This document shows, piece after piece, positions 33,189 to 43,247 of a stretch of DNA of 64,000 nucleotides. The stretch's first letter is position 1; each line of letters opens with the position of its first letter. Below the pieces are notes generated by a model. The model was not told the origin of the DNA, did no database searches, and saw nothing but the letters and a program-made list of their open reading frames with translations. Origin of the DNA: Moellerella wisconsensis ATCC 35017 (GTDB taxonomy: Bacteria; Pseudomonadota; Gammaproteobacteria; Enterobacterales; Enterobacteriaceae); NCBI RefSeq assembly GCF_001294465.1, contig NZ_LGAA01000014.1, positions 106,381-170,380 on the forward strand. Direction: 5' to 3'. The position numbers were made by a program, and so were the translations under genes.

Positions 33189-34067
33189 ATGAATAGTAAT
33201 GATGTAACAGGTGCTCTCAATGAAGCGACAGGTTGGTTTGCTGATAATCAGGAGTTGCTTTTACAATATGTGGTAAATATTGTTTCTGCTTTTGTCATCC
33301 TAATTATCGGTTTAATCATCTCAAAATGGGTTGGCAGAGGAATTCAGCGCGTAATGACATTACGTGGCATCGATAAGACGGTTAGTGATTTCTTATCTGC
33401 TATTGTTCGTTATGCTATCGTTGCATTCACTCTAATCGCTGTTTTAGGTAAAATTGGCGTACAAACGGCGTCAGTGATTGCGGTGATTGGTGCGGCCGGT
33501 TTAGCTGTAGGTTTAGCGCTGCAAAATTCACTGGGTAACTTTGCTGCGGGTGTATTGTTGGTGGTATTCAGACCTATTCGTGCTGGCGAATATATTATTG
33601 CGGGTTCCGTCGAAGGTACGGTGCAATATGTACAAATATTCTCGACAACTTTAAAATCAGCCGATGACCGTATTATTGTTATCCCTAATGGTAAAATGCT
33701 CAACGATAATATTATCAATACCAGTCGTGAGCCTAATCGTCGTACTCAAATGATTATTGGTGTCGCCTATGATTCTGATATCGATGAAGTAAAAAAAGTA
33801 CTGGGCGATATTGTTGCGGCAGATAATCGTGTATTACATAATTTAGGTGTAACCATTCGTTTAAATGAAATGAGCCCGTCTTCATTAGATTATGTAGTTC
33901 GTTACTGGTCATCAAATGCAGATGCCTTACCTATTTATTGGGATTTAATGGAAAACTTTAAACGTGCGTTAGACAAGCACGGTATTGGAATTCCATTCCC
34001 TCAAATGGATGTTTACTTACATCAACAAGCACAAGCTGCAGCGAAAAAGCAGCCTTCAGATGCTTAA
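33189..34067 (+). CDS. mscS: Small-conductance mechanosensitive channel MscS
   Basis: MscS opens under membrane tension and releases solutes during hypo-osmotic shock. The 292 residues have three N-terminal membrane helices; the pore helix has the Gly/Ala-rich pattern IGAAGLAVGLALQNSLGNFAAGVLL, followed by the beta domain (FRPIRAGEYIIAGSVEGTVQ, VIPNGKMLNDNIIN) and the C-terminal cage (PFPQMDVYLHQQ). It is a MscS of the minimal E. coli type. In E. coli fbaA lies upstream; here the upstream gene is yacL. Confidence 0.96.
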   Translation: MNSNDVTGALNEATGWFADNQELLLQYVVNIVSAFVILIIGLIISKWVGRGIQRVMTLRGIDKTVSDFLSAIVRYAIVAFTLIAVLGKIGVQTASVIAVIGAAGLAVGLALQNSLGNFAAGVLLVVFRPIRAGEYIIAGSVEGTVQYVQIFSTTLKSADDRIIVIPNGKMLNDNIINTSREPNRRTQMIIGVAYDSDIDEVKKVLGDIVAADNRVLHNLGVTIRLNEMSPSSLDYVVRYWSSNADALPIYWDLMENFKRALDKHGIGIPFPQMDVYLHQQAQAAAKKQPSDA

Positions 34068-34086
34068 TAAATAAATTCAAAATCTC

Positions 34087-34116
34087 AACCGATATCTACG
34101 GATGTCGGTTTTTTTT
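34087..34116 (+). terminator. Rho-independent terminator after mscS
   Basis: A 10-bp stem with one T-G pair (34087-34096 with 34101-34110) and a TACG tetraloop is followed by a T run, 19 bp past the mscS stop. Confidence 0.9.
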
Positions 34117-34220
34117 AGTATCTATATAAGTAAATCTAATGAGATATTAGAATTATTAACTTCATCTAATATTAATTTATCCCTAATATCAGCTCGAGAA
34201 AACTATATTTGGGGATAAAA

Positions 34221-34838
34221 ATGCTAACTATATATTTACAGGGATTATTTCTTGGTGCGGCCATGATATTACCATTAGGCCCACAAAATGCCTTTATTTT
34301 ACAACAAGGTAGCCGTCGTCAATTTCATTTAATGAGTGCCGCCTTATGTTCGTTGAGTGATATGATTTTAATTGCCGTTGGGGTCTTTGGTGGTAGTGCT
34401 TTGTTAAGTCAGTCTGATTTATTGATGACATTTATTACTTGGGGTGGGGTAGTTTTTCTTGCATGGTATGGGTTTGGCGCAGCTCGCGCTGCATTATCAA
34501 ATAACCTCACTGTCGTGCGAGCAGAGATAGCTCCGACTAGTCGTAAACGGGTGGTCTTCATTTTACTGGCAGTCACTTGGCTTAATCCCCATGTTTATTT
34601 GGATACTTTAATTATTTTAGGCAGCATAGGTGGCCAGCTTGAGTATACACAGCGCTCTTGGTTTACTTTTGGCGCATTAACGGCATCATTAGTTTGGTTT
34701 TTTGGACTATCAATATTGGCAGCTGGATTATCTCCTCTGCTTAGTCGGCCTATCTCACAGCGTATTATTAATATTTTTGTGGCTAGCGTCATGTGGTTGA
34801 TTGCATTTAAGTTAGCAATACAGGGTATTCAGCACTGA
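34221..34838 (+). CDS. argO: Arginine exporter ArgO (LysE family)
   Basis: ArgO exports arginine (and canavanine) across the inner membrane. The 205-residue hydrophobic protein has about six membrane segments, with the LysE-family signature [10 protein letters not shown] near the N-terminus and [11 protein letters not shown] in the middle. ATG 34221 is chosen over the in-frame TTG at 34209 because a GGGGA site then lies at the right distance and the protein starts like E. coli. ArgP, the known activator of argO in E. coli, is encoded two genes downstream. Confidence 0.94.
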   Translation: MLTIYLQGLFLGAAMILPLGPQNAFILQQGSRRQFHLMSAALCSLSDMILIAVGVFGGSALLSQSDLLMTFITWGGVVFLAWYGFGAARAALSNNLTVVRAEIAPTSRKRVVFILLAVTWLNPHVYLDTLIILGSIGGQLEYTQRSWFTFGALTASLVWFFGLSILAAGLSPLLSRPISQRIINIFVASVMWLIAFKLAIQGIQH

Positions 34839-35042
34839 AAATTTCTTATTAATCTGAGATTATCTTTACATTTAGTATGTTAATGTTATTAACGTTATTT
34901 ATTATTTACATATTCTATCAACTACTGTCGTTATCCGATTTTTAGTGGCTTTCATACTTATTTATATCAATATTCGCTGAGAGTATGAGTAATCGGACAC
35001 ACAGTAAAAAGTTATCCTAACTAATGTAATTCAGGAGATGCT

Positions 35043-35777
35043 GTGAAATTGAAATCACTCGCTGTTGCGGCCATGATTGCTGGTCTATCAATGCCTCTGC
35101 TTACTCAGGCTAATACGTTACCTGAAGGGCCTCATATTACTACTTCGGGTAACTCGATTATTAAGGCGGAGCCAGATATGGCGACGTTGAATATTAATGT
35201 TGAGGTTTCAAACAAAGATGCCTCGAAGGCAAAAAGCGCGGTAGATAAACGTGTAGCTGAATATTTTGAGTTTCTCCAACAGAATGGCATAGAAAAACAA
35301 GATATCGATGCTGCTAATGTGCGTACTCAGCCAAAATATGAATATGATAAAGATACCCAAAAATCATCAATTGTAGGCTATACCGCAGTACGTTCGGTTG
35401 AAGTTAAAGTTAAAAAACTGGATCAGCTGAATACACTATTAGACGGTGCACTTAAAGCCGGCTTGAATGAAATTAATTCTGTTCAGTTTGGCGTAAGTAA
35501 TCCGCAGCAATATCGTGAGCAAGCACGTGAACAAGCAATAAAAAATGCAATCGAACAGGCAAATGCTTTAGCTAGTGGCTTTAAAGTACAGTTAGGCCCG
35601 GTATACAGTATTAGTTACCGAGCCCCAGATGCTGCCCCTTATCCAATGCCACGGGTTAATTACAGCATGAAAATGGCTGGAGCTCCGGTAACTCAAGCTG
35701 ATGTTGATGAAACGTACCAGCAGCAGAGTATCGATTTTAACGATCAGGTCGATGTTATTTTTGAACTGAAGCGCTAA
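35043..35777 (+). CDS. yggE: SIMPL-domain periplasmic protein YggE
   Basis: YggE is a periplasmic SIMPL-domain protein linked to protection from oxidative stress in E. coli; its molecular function is unclear. The 244 residues start with a signal peptide ([22 protein letters not shown], cleavage after residue ~23). The family is recognised by [49 protein letters not shown] and [12 protein letters not shown]. The start is GTG with AGGAG (35033-35037) five bases upstream; the ATG inside the site runs into a stop. Its end overlaps the end of argP by four bases (convergent). Confidence 0.94.
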   Translation: MKLKSLAVAAMIAGLSMPLLTQANTLPEGPHITTSGNSIIKAEPDMATLNINVEVSNKDASKAKSAVDKRVAEYFEFLQQNGIEKQDIDAANVRTQPKYEYDKDTQKSSIVGYTAVRSVEVKVKKLDQLNTLLDGALKAGLNEINSVQFGVSNPQQYREQAREQAIKNAIEQANALASGFKVQLGPVYSISYRAPDAAPYPMPRVNYSMKMAGAPVTQADVDETYQQQSIDFNDQVDVIFELKR

Positions 35778-36688
35778 GCCTCAGCTGTTTGATCTAACTC
35801 TTGTTTCAGCATATGGCGTCCTGTTTTTAGCAGGGCGTCAGTAACATTCTGCATAGTCCGACTTTCTGGTGCAAAACGGTGCCAATAAAGCATCCGTCGT
35901 TGATATAACCCCGGCGTTAAATCGATTAATTCGCCCGAATCTAATTCTTTGGCAATTTGTAGATGCGGGATCATACAGCAGGTCGATCCTTGTTTAGCTA
36001 ATTGGACAAAGGCCTCAGAAGAATTAACGATATGGCAAGGAACACTGCCCGGTGATAATCCAAAGTTTTGTTGCAAAAAAGCTTGATGCATATCATCAAG
36101 ATGATCGAAAGCAACCGCAGGGGCTTTTAATAATGCCGTTCGGGTGACACCGCCCGGAAAGTAACGCTTAGCAAACTGAGGTGAAGCTACAAACAGATAA
36201 TCTAAAGCCCCAAGTTTGTCGACTAAACAGCCTGGTAAGGGTTGTGGCTGAATACTTATCGCACCCACCACTTCACCACGGCGTAATCTTTCTTGCGTTC
36301 GTGTTTCATCTTCAACTTGAATATTCAAGCGTATGGGGCTATTGATTAACACCGGATTTAATGCCGGTAATAACCAAGTTGCGAGGCTATCAGCATTTAC
36401 AGCTAAAGAAAGCAATAACGGAGTAGAACCGCCATTTTCATCGCCAAGCCATTGTTCTTCAAGTAATTCAACTTGATGCAATAGCGCCAGTAGTTTTTGC
36501 CCTTGTTCAGTAGGATGTGGTGGAACGGTCCTTACCAGCAGCGGTTGACCAAATAAATTTTCCAATTGTTTGATCCGTTGTGATACAGCGGATTGCGTGA
36601 TACATAGCTTTTGGGCAGCCCGTTCAAATCCTCGCTCGCGGATGACTGCATCCAGTGCCTGTAGCGCGCGGTAATCAGGGCGCTTCAT
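35774..36688 (-). CDS. argP: LysR-type regulator ArgP (IciA)
   Basis: ArgP is a LysR-family regulator that responds to arginine and lysine and activates argO; it was also described as the oriC-binding inhibitor IciA. The 304 residues begin with the LysR helix-turn-helix ([39 protein letters not shown]), followed by the effector domain ([30 protein letters not shown]). The conserved neighbourhood argO-yggE-argP-rpiA supports orthology. The promoter lies in the 266-bp spacer with rpiA. Confidence 0.95.
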   Translation of the reverse strand: MKRPDYRALQALDAVIRERGFERAAQKLCITQSAVSQRIKQLENLFGQPLLVRTVPPHPTEQGQKLLALLHQVELLEEQWLGDENGGSTPLLLSLAVNADSLATWLLPALNPVLINSPIRLNIQVEDETRTQERLRRGEVVGAISIQPQPLPGCLVDKLGALDYLFVASPQFAKRYFPGGVTRTALLKAPAVAFDHLDDMHQAFLQQNFGLSPGSVPCHIVNSSEAFVQLAKQGSTCCMIPHLQIAKELDSGELIDLTPGLYQRRMLYWHRFAPESRTMQNVTDALLKTGRHMLKQELDQTAEA

Positions 36689-36808
36689 CTCAGAACTCTC
36701 CTTTCTATAGTTTGTTTTTATTCTATTTTATTCTGTTGGTACTCTATTTTTACTATGCCATAATTTTCACTAGAACACTTGAAATATTGTTTATACTCGT
36801 CAGCATAG

Positions 36809-36853
36809 TTCAAGTCAGTATATTTCAAGTCAGTATATTTCAAATTAGTATAG
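36809..36853. repeat. Tandem 15-bp repeats between argP and rpiA
   Basis: Two identical copies of TTCAAGTCAGTATAT (36809-36823, 36824-36838) are followed by a third, slightly changed copy (36839-36853), and a weaker fourth precedes them (36794-36808). The phase is exactly 15 bp. They lie between the divergent argP and rpiA starts, where promoters and operators are expected. Confidence 0.85.
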
Positions 36854-36954
36854 TTAAACGCGATATTAGAATAATTGCGCTATCGTAGTGAAGCCACTTG
36901 ATGTAGCTTCGACCCTGTTAGATATATCAACTTACCTACACAAAAAGGCTAAAT

Positions 36955-37614
36955 ATGACTCAGGATGAATTAAAAAAAGCAGTTGGTTGGGCGGCATTGA
37001 AATATGTCAAACCAGGAACAATTGTTGGCGTTGGTACCGGATCAACCGCTGCGCATTTTATTGATGCACTGGCTACGATGAAAGGCCAAATCGAAGGAGC
37101 AGTATCTAGCTCAGAGGTCTCCACTCAGAAATTAAAAGCGTTGGGTATTCCTGTTTTTGATTGTAATGAAGTGGATTCATTAGATATTTATGTTGATGGC
37201 GCCGACGAAGTTGATCACCATATGAACATGATCAAAGGTGGTGGTGCGGCACTAACTCGCGAGAAAATTGTCGCGGCGATTGCCAAGACATTTGTTTGTA
37301 TTGTCGATCAATCCAAACAAGTGGATGTTTTAGGTAATTTTCCATTACCGGTAGAAGTCATTCCAATGGCACGCAGCTATGTAGCTCGTGAATTAGTTAA
37401 ACTAGGTGGGATGCCTGAGTATCGTCAGAACGTGGTGACGGATAATGGCAATGTAATCTTGGATGTACATAATCTAGCGATCGTTAATCCGCAGGAATTA
37501 GAACAAAAAATCAATCAAATTGCCGGCGTAGTGACTGTCGGATTATTTGCTCATCGCGGTGCGGATATTGTACTAATGGGGACTAGCGAAGGCGTGAAAA
37601 CAATTGAAGCATAA
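36955..37614 (+). CDS. rpiA: Ribose-5-phosphate isomerase A
   Basis: RpiA interconverts ribose 5-phosphate and ribulose 5-phosphate in the pentose phosphate pathway. The 219 residues equal the E. coli length. Substrate loops are clear: [13 protein letters not shown] (phosphate binding), VDGADEVD and [14 protein letters not shown], which holds the catalytic Glu. It is divergent from argP and separated from serA by a terminator and a 405-bp spacer. Confidence 0.97.
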   Translation: MTQDELKKAVGWAALKYVKPGTIVGVGTGSTAAHFIDALATMKGQIEGAVSSSEVSTQKLKALGIPVFDCNEVDSLDIYVDGADEVDHHMNMIKGGGAALTREKIVAAIAKTFVCIVDQSKQVDVLGNFPLPVEVIPMARSYVARELVKLGGMPEYRQNVVTDNGNVILDVHNLAIVNPQELEQKINQIAGVVTVGLFAHRGADIVLMGTSEGVKTIEA

Positions 37615-37665
37615 TTTACTATGATGTTTGTATTGCGGTGATTATAAGCTTCAACGATTGGTATC

Positions 37666-37699
37666 ATAACGCCTAATTTTGATTGGGCGTTATTTTTTT
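37666..37699 (+). terminator. Rho-independent terminator after rpiA
   Basis: An 11-bp stem with one T-G pair (37666-37676 with 37683-37693) is followed by a T run, 52 bp past the rpiA stop. Confidence 0.88.
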
Positions 37700-38019
37700 A
37701 AACTAACGTTCGGATTAATTTTGAATTTATTGAATACCCATAGTTAACCGATTTATCTATTAAAACCTTATCGTAAAAAATATTTTAATTATTTATTAAC
37801 CCGCTATTTTGGTGATATATATCACATAAATCATTCTACAATTATCTAAATCCTGATTTTATCTTATCTAGTTTCATATTATTTCGTATAACTTCTTTTT
37901 TACTGCTATTTATCCTACAGAGGAAGCAATCGATTGTATTGATACTATGCTGTTTTTTGTTATGTTGTTTATAACACTCCTGAACGTCACAAATATTTAA
38001 GCATGATAGGGTAGGGCAA
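37700..38019. other. serA upstream control region
   Basis: This 320-bp AT-rich spacer between the rpiA terminator and serA holds no convincing gene. It contains a candidate CRP site (listed separately) about 195 bp before the serA start. In E. coli serA transcription depends on Lrp and CRP, so a long control region is expected. Confidence 0.5.
37811..37826 (+). promoter_or_regulatory. Candidate CRP site upstream of serA
   Basis: GGTGATATATATCACA fits the CRP consensus TGTGA-N6-TCACA with a single mismatch in the left half. The location upstream of serA agrees with CRP control known in E. coli. The distance to the start (~195 bp) leaves room for a leader or a second promoter. Confidence 0.6.
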
Positions 38020-39270
38020 ATGGTCAAGGTATCTTTAGAGAAAGACAAAATAAAATTTTTATTATTAGAAGGTGTACATCAGAGCGCTGTCGATAATCTA
38101 CGTGCTGCGGGTTACACTAATATCGAATACCATAAAGGTGCATTATCTGAAGAAGAATTAAAAGAAGCGATTAAAGATGCACGCTTTGTAGGGATCCGCT
38201 CTCGAACTCATCTTACTGAAGAAATTTTTGCGGTAGCAGAAAAACTGGTTGCAGTGGGTTGTTTCTGCATTGGTACCAACCAAGTTGATTTAAATGCAGC
38301 CGCAGTGCGCGGTATCCCTGTATTTAATGCGCCTTTCTCCAACACTCGTTCTGTGGCTGAAATGGTATTAGGTCAACTATTACTCTTGATGCGTCGTATT
38401 CCTGAAGCCAATATGAAAGCTCATCGTGGTATCTGGGATAAACAAGCTAAAGGATGCTATGAGGCGCGAGGTAAAAAACTGGGGATTATTGGTTACGGGC
38501 ATATAGGAACGCAACTGAGTATATTAGCAGAAAGTATCGGAATGGATGTCTATTTCTATGATATCGAGAATAAACTGCCACTAGGTAATGCAACTCAAGT
38601 TCGTACGTTAGCAGAACTGCTAAATATGAGCGATGTAGTCACTCTACATGTACCAGAAACCCCTTCCACTAAAAATATGTTTGCGAAAGAACAACTTGAG
38701 TTAATGAAGCCTGGCTCAATTTTGATTAATGCTTCTCGTGGAACTGTGGTTGATATTCCGGCGTTGAGTGAAGCACTAGAAAGCAAACATTTATCCGGTG
38801 CAGCAGTGGATGTCTTCCCTAGTGAACCTGCAAGCAACGACAATCCTAATGATCCATTCGTTTCTGAATTAATTAAGTTTGATAATGTTATTCTAACGCC
38901 GCATATCGGGGGATCAACCGTCGAAGCACAAGAAAATATCGGCTTAGAAGTTGCGAGTAAATTAGCTAAGTACTCAGATAATGGTTCGACGTTATCTGCA
39001 GTCAATTTCCCTGAGGTTTCATTACCGGTACATGGCGATGATACTAACCGTTTACTGCACATTCATGAAAATCGCCCCGGTATGATGAACAGCATAAACC
39101 AAGTGTTTATGGAAAATAATATCAACGTAGTTGGTCAATATCTGCGTACCAGTGGAAATATTGGTTATGTGGTCATTGATATTACAACGCAAGAACCAAA
39201 ACAAACGGGCGAAACACTACTACAGCTTAAGCAGTTACCAGGAACAATTCGTGCCCGTTTATTGTTCTAA
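38020..39270 (+). CDS. serA: D-3-phosphoglycerate dehydrogenase
   Basis: SerA oxidises 3-phosphoglycerate, the first step of serine synthesis, and is inhibited by serine. The 416 residues show the substrate domain, the NAD motif LGIIGYGHIGTQLSIL, the catalytic region PHIGGSTVEAQENIG and the C-terminal ACT domain (HIHENRPGMMNSINQVF ... GYVVIDI) with the serine-site His and Asn residues. A serine feedback site is therefore probably active. It is six residues longer than the E. coli enzyme, with small insertions (SEPASNDNPNDP, DDTNR). Confidence 0.97.
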   Translation: MVKVSLEKDKIKFLLLEGVHQSAVDNLRAAGYTNIEYHKGALSEEELKEAIKDARFVGIRSRTHLTEEIFAVAEKLVAVGCFCIGTNQVDLNAAAVRGIPVFNAPFSNTRSVAEMVLGQLLLLMRRIPEANMKAHRGIWDKQAKGCYEARGKKLGIIGYGHIGTQLSILAESIGMDVYFYDIENKLPLGNATQVRTLAELLNMSDVVTLHVPETPSTKNMFAKEQLELMKPGSILINASRGTVVDIPALSEALESKHLSGAAVDVFPSEPASNDNPNDPFVSELIKFDNVILTPHIGGSTVEAQENIGLEVASKLAKYSDNGSTLSAVNFPEVSLPVHGDDTNRLLHIHENRPGMMNSINQVFMENNINVVGQYLRTSGNIGYVVIDITTQEPKQTGETLLQLKQLPGTIRARLLF

Positions 39271-39385
39271 ATTTATTGGTTATTTTTCATCTCGTTATGG
39301 TGTTGACCGCGATAATATGTGATTAGAAATGTAATACGAAAAGTAGTTAACGTTGAATAAAGTCGTTAACAAAGCTAAATAAAAT

Positions 39386-39423
39386 AAAGCCAGCATTGAG
39401 GACGAGTTCAGTGCTGGCTTTTT
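39386..39423 (+). terminator. Rho-independent terminator after serA
   Basis: A 14-bp stem with one T-G pair (39386-39399 with 39408-39421) is followed by a T run. It lies about 115 bp past serA and 50 bp before the convergent fau stop. Confidence 0.88.
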
Positions 39424-39471
39424 GTATGGTTATGAATTGAGTAAACGTTTGTTCTTTTAATGGTTATTTTA

Positions 39472-40062
39472 TTACCAGCGCCAAATCTTTTGAGGGGTAA
39501 TTATTTCTGGCAGCGGTATATCCCAAGTAGCGGCAGGTAATTTATCCACTTGTTGGCATTGATGTGCTAGCCCAATCGGATAAAATCCCTTTTGCTGCCA
39601 ACCGGCTAAGATCCGGTCATAAAATCCTCCCCCCATTCCTAGCCGTTGGCCAATAAGATCAAAAGCAACTAACGGGATCAGCATAATATCTAATTGATTG
39701 AGCGGTAATACTTGCTGGACATCAAGTGCTGGTTGCTGGATATTAAAGCGATTTTTAACCAGTTGGGTTGTTGGTGTATAGGCTAAAAATAATAAACTGT
39801 GTCGATTAAAAGGGTGTAAGACTGGCAAGTAAACGTGTTTTTCTCGCTGCCAAAGTTGCTGGATTAACGGCATAGTGTCGATTTCGCCATCAAAAGATAA
39901 AAATAACGCGATAGTTTGGGCGGATTGAACGTTGGGATCAGATGAAACTTGCTGGCTAATATATTGAGCAGCCTGCTGTTGCTGGCTTTTAGTTAATTGC
40001 TGGCGTTTTTGCCTTATTTGTTGGCGGATACTTTTTCTGAGTTGAACATCGTTCTCAAGCAT
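39472..40062 (-). CDS. fau: 5-formyltetrahydrofolate cyclo-ligase
   Basis: This enzyme (YgfA) converts 5-formyl-THF, an inhibitor of folate enzymes, to 5,10-methenyl-THF using ATP. The 196 residues carry SKKIRQQIRQKRQ-like basic N-terminus (LRKSIRQQIRQKRQQL), the phosphate loop LSFDGEIDTMPL and the C-terminal GQRLGMGGGFYDR ATP motif. Downstream of the 6S RNA gene on the same strand, it forms the conserved ssrS-fau unit. It works with the glycine cleavage genes found further on. Confidence 0.95.
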   Translation of the reverse strand: MLENDVQLRKSIRQQIRQKRQQLTKSQQQQAAQYISQQVSSDPNVQSAQTIALFLSFDGEIDTMPLIQQLWQREKHVYLPVLHPFNRHSLLFLAYTPTTQLVKNRFNIQQPALDVQQVLPLNQLDIMLIPLVAFDLIGQRLGMGGGFYDRILAGWQQKGFYPIGLAHQCQQVDKLPAATWDIPLPEIITPQKIWRW

Positions 40063-40261
40063 AGAATAGAGCCCAGTATGATGAAGGAGCTAGAAAGTTA
40101 TGATCCTAGTATAGCTGGTAATAGCAGAAGAGAGAAAACTGATAGATGACGATAGGGTAGAGTAATAGCTAAGATATATTTAACGGTGGGTTGGATAGGA
40201 CAAGTTGAATAATAGATGTACAAAGTAAAATTTTAACTATTTAACCTACTAGTTAAAATTT

Positions 40262-40442
40262 GGGTCTCCAAGATGCCGTTACAGGCTGTAACCCTTGAAC
40301 CCTTGGTTCAAGGTGAACGCAGCATCGCAACCTTTAGGCTTCCTGAACGTTCCAGGCATGCTCACCAGCGCATCAACCACATTCTTTTCTTTCGAAATAT
40401 CGGCTCAGGGGACTCGCCCGTTGACGAACATCTCAGAGAGAT
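40262..40442 (-). ncRNA. ssrS: 6S RNA
   Basis: 6S RNA mimics an open promoter and traps sigma70 RNA polymerase in stationary phase. Read on the minus strand, the segment keeps near-exact E. coli blocks: CTCTGAGATGTTCG at the 5' end, GTCCCCTGAGCCGATATTTC, GGTGAGCATGC, CACCTTGAACCAAGGGTTC and AGGGTTACAGCC, ending GGCATCTTGGAGA. The length is about 181 nt. The two ends pair to form the terminal stem. A TATAGC -10-like hexamer sits about ten bases upstream of the 5' end (40453-40458). It lies between zapA and fau, the conserved position. Ends are estimated by alignment from memory. Confidence 0.95.
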
Positions 40443-40553
40443 TTGGTCGAGTGCTATACAGCAACTCTATACATCTATTGTATGAAACTAGATTGAGAAA
40501 GCAACCTAAATTTAATACTTTTTTATTTACTAGTGTATGATTTTTAAACGAAA

Positions 40554-40883
40554 TTATTCTATATGCGCCACAGGTCTTTCTGTAATGCGCACTTGGTCGT
40601 GCAGCGCTTGTTCTATAGTCTGCTGCAACATTTTAATCTTCTCTTCCATATTATAAGCATAATCACGCGTTTTTGTCTTTTCTTGTGCTAATTCGTGACA
40701 TACATTCAGCGCAACAATAAAAACAAGTTGTTCAGTATTAGTTACACCACTGCGGTTTTTTAAATCTTGTAGACGTTGTTCTAGTTCGTCTGCTGCTAAA
40801 AGCAGCGCTTCTTGTTGTTCGGGAGGGCAATTAACCCGCATCGAGCGCCCGAAAATTTGAAGATCAACCGGTTGTGCAGACAT
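40554..40883 (-). CDS. zapA: Cell division protein ZapA
   Basis: ZapA is a small tetrameric protein that bundles FtsZ filaments and binds ZapB. The start [21 protein letters not shown] at 40883 is chosen because it equals the E. coli start and has a GGGAGA ribosome binding site; the open frame upstream to 40967 is not needed. The 109 residues include the globular head and the C-terminal coiled coil ([23 protein letters not shown]). It is divergent from ygfB and upstream of ssrS. Confidence 0.95.
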   Translation of the reverse strand: MSAQPVDLQIFGRSMRVNCPPEQQEALLLAADELEQRLQDLKNRSGVTNTEQLVFIVALNVCHELAQEKTKTRDYAYNMEEKIKMLQQTIEQALHDQVRITERPVAHIE

Positions 40884-41067
40884 GATATCTCCCTGCGTAA
40901 ATAGGACACACCGTAATAAAGTTAAATGTTCGGCGTATATCGAAGTAAATTCCGCTATAATACCCATCTACGCTGAAAAAACAGACTAATTATAGGGTTA
41001 TCTGGTATAGCGACTATCCTTGATGGTAGCATATCATGAATTATTACCGCTAACGTGACGAAAATAC

Positions 41068-41646
41068 ATGTCAATACAAAAAACTTTACCTAATTATGAA
41101 TCGCTCGATAAATTACTTGAACAGCAATCTGTGGCGCTCACTGCGGCGGAAATTCATGGGCTGATCACCGGCTTAATTTGTGGGGGGAATCGCGACCACA
41201 GCTGGAAGACATTAGTACATGATTTGGCTAACGATGGACTGGCTTTTTCCCATACATTAGCTGAACCATTAAGAGAACTATACGATTATACATTTGAGTC
41301 TCTTGATGATACTGAATTTAATTTTTCTTTATTTCTTCCTGATGATAATGCCTCTATTTTTGATAGAGCGGATGCCCTGTCTGGCTGGGCTAATCATTTC
41401 TTATTAGGCATCGGTGTATTACAACCAAAATTAACTGATAAGAAAGAAATTAATGAAATCATTACTGATTTGCGCAATATTGGCATGTTGGGATATGACG
41501 AAGATGAAGATCAAGAAGAGCTAGAGCAAGCGCTAGAAGAAGTTCTTGAATATGTTCGCGTAGCGGTACAGTTATGTTATATCTCATTAACTGAGGGCAA
41601 AAGTTCGCCAACAGCGGCAGAGAATCAAAAACCAACATTGCATTAA
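41068..41646 (+). CDS. ygfB: UPF0149 family protein YgfB
   Basis: A 192-residue acidic protein of the UPF0149/YecA-like family; a Pseudomonas homologue modulates ampDh3 expression, but the enterobacterial role is not settled. Recognised by [46 protein letters not shown] and the acidic [22 protein letters not shown]. No signal or membrane segment. It begins the plus-strand ygfB-pepP-ubiH-ubiI cluster, opposite zapA, as in E. coli. Confidence 0.94.
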   Translation: MSIQKTLPNYESLDKLLEQQSVALTAAEIHGLITGLICGGNRDHSWKTLVHDLANDGLAFSHTLAEPLRELYDYTFESLDDTEFNFSLFLPDDNASIFDRADALSGWANHFLLGIGVLQPKLTDKKEINEIITDLRNIGMLGYDEDEDQEELEQALEEVLEYVRVAVQLCYISLTEGKSSPTAAENQKPTLH

Positions 41647-41825
41647 TCTAGCGAATATATTTAAGTAACGGGAGCGATTAGTTAATGGCTGAAAGGTTTA
41701 TTAGTTAGCAGCTCCCGCTGTATTTAATCCTCCGGATCGGTTATTAGCACCAAGCTATCTTAACTTATGGGTTCTAGATAGCATCAATGCAGTCTCATCA
41801 GAAAATTACAGGCAGGAGAGGGTAT

Positions 41826-43139
41826 ATGAACAAACAAGAATTTATGTCCCGTCGAAGAGCACTATTGGCTCAGATGCAGCCAGCCAGTGCGGCAATTATA
41901 TTTTCAGCGCCGCCAGCTCAGCGCAATGCGGATTCTGAATACCCTTATCGCCAACATAGTGATTTTTTATATTTGACAGGATTCAGTGAGCCTGAAGCCG
42001 TATTAGTGCTGATTAAAAGTGATGAGACACACAGTCATAGTGTATTATTTAATCGAGTGCGTGATTTAACGGCTGAAATTTGGTTTGGCCGACGGCTTGG
42101 CCAAGATGCTGCGCCAGAAAAACTGGGGATTGATAAAGCACTGCCATTTGATGAAATTAATGATCAACTATATCAGTTATTTAATGGCCTTGATGTGGTT
42201 TATCATGCGCAAGGTGAATTTGAATATGCGGATAAATTGGTATTTTCAGCGTTAGAGAGCTTACGCCAAGGCAGTCGCCGCAATCTTAAAGCGCCATCTA
42301 CATTGATCGACTGGCGTCCGATAGTGCATGAATTGCGTTTGTTTAAATCAGATGCTGAAATTGAATTATTGCGTAAAGCGGGAGAGATTTCCGCCTTAGC
42401 ACATATTAGAGCGATGAAAGCCTGTAAACCGGGTATGTTTGAATATCAATTAGCCGGCGAGATAGAATATGAATTTACTCGCCATGGTGCTCGTTATCCT
42501 TCCTATAATAGCATTGTTGGTAGCGGAGATAACGCTTGCATCCTTCATTACACTGAAAATGAAAGTAAAATGAAGGATGGCGATATGGTTTTAATTGATG
42601 CGGGGGCTGAATATCAAGGATATGCCGGTGATATTACACGTACATTTCCCGTAAACGGTAAATTTAGTCGTCCTCAGCGTGAAATTTATCAAATTGTCCT
42701 GAAAGCCTTAAATACGGCATTGGAATTATATCGCCCAGGAACCAGCATTAGCCAAGTAACGCAACAAATTTTGCGGATTAAAGTCGAAGGTTTAGTAGCG
42801 CTGGGTATTTTACACGGTGATGTTGAGCAACTAATTGAAAGCAAAGCTTATCAGCCATTTTTCATGCATGGATTAAGTCATTGGTTGGGGTTAGATGTGC
42901 ATGATGTCGGTTATTATGGTTCAAATCGTGACCGTATTTTAGAGCCGGGAATGGTATTAACTATTGAGCCTGGTTTATATATTGCTCCAGATGCGGATGT
43001 TCCGCATGAATATCGTGGAATTGGTATTCGTATTGAAGACGATATTGTTATTACCAAAGATGGTAATGAAAATTTAACCGCAACAGTGGTTAAAGATGCA
43101 GATGAAATAGAAGCATTAATGGCACAGGTTAAAAATTAA
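41826..43139 (+). CDS. pepP: Xaa-Pro aminopeptidase II
   Basis: PepP removes the N-terminal residue from peptides with proline in second position. The 437 residues have the creatinase-like N-domain (SEYPYRQHSDFLYLTGF) and the pita-bread catalytic domain with all metal ligands: DAGAEYQGYAGDITRTFP (two Asp), HGLSHWLGLDVHDVG (His), EPGLYI (Glu) and GIRIEDDI (Glu). The start at ATG 41826 follows an AGGAGAGG site; the frame is open to 41787 but the family begins here. It neighbours ubiH and ubiI as in E. coli. Confidence 0.96.
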   Translation: MNKQEFMSRRRALLAQMQPASAAIIFSAPPAQRNADSEYPYRQHSDFLYLTGFSEPEAVLVLIKSDETHSHSVLFNRVRDLTAEIWFGRRLGQDAAPEKLGIDKALPFDEINDQLYQLFNGLDVVYHAQGEFEYADKLVFSALESLRQGSRRNLKAPSTLIDWRPIVHELRLFKSDAEIELLRKAGEISALAHIRAMKACKPGMFEYQLAGEIEYEFTRHGARYPSYNSIVGSGDNACILHYTENESKMKDGDMVLIDAGAEYQGYAGDITRTFPVNGKFSRPQREIYQIVLKALNTALELYRPGTSISQVTQQILRIKVEGLVALGILHGDVEQLIESKAYQPFFMHGLSHWLGLDVHDVGYYGSNRDRILEPGMVLTIEPGLYIAPDADVPHEYRGIGIRIEDDIVITKDGNENLTATVVKDADEIEALMAQVKN

Positions 43140-43247
43140 TAAGTCATATACCCGGTAGTAATATTGGTGTTAAGTGCTAATTTTAAGCTTTAATTAAGAC
43201 ACGAGTGCGCTTGAATGATGATGGGTATATAAGGTAAAGAACAAATA

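Noticed and set aside
37842..38048. 68-codon minus-strand frame upstream of serA
   Set aside because: It overlaps the serA start and lies in the control region; no supporting signal.
38595..39062. 155-codon minus-strand frame inside serA
   Set aside because: Antisense shadow; no family resemblance and no ribosome binding site.
40273..40540. Short plus-strand frames between fau and zapA
   Set aside because: They lie across the 6S RNA gene and its promoter on the opposite strand and have no coding character.
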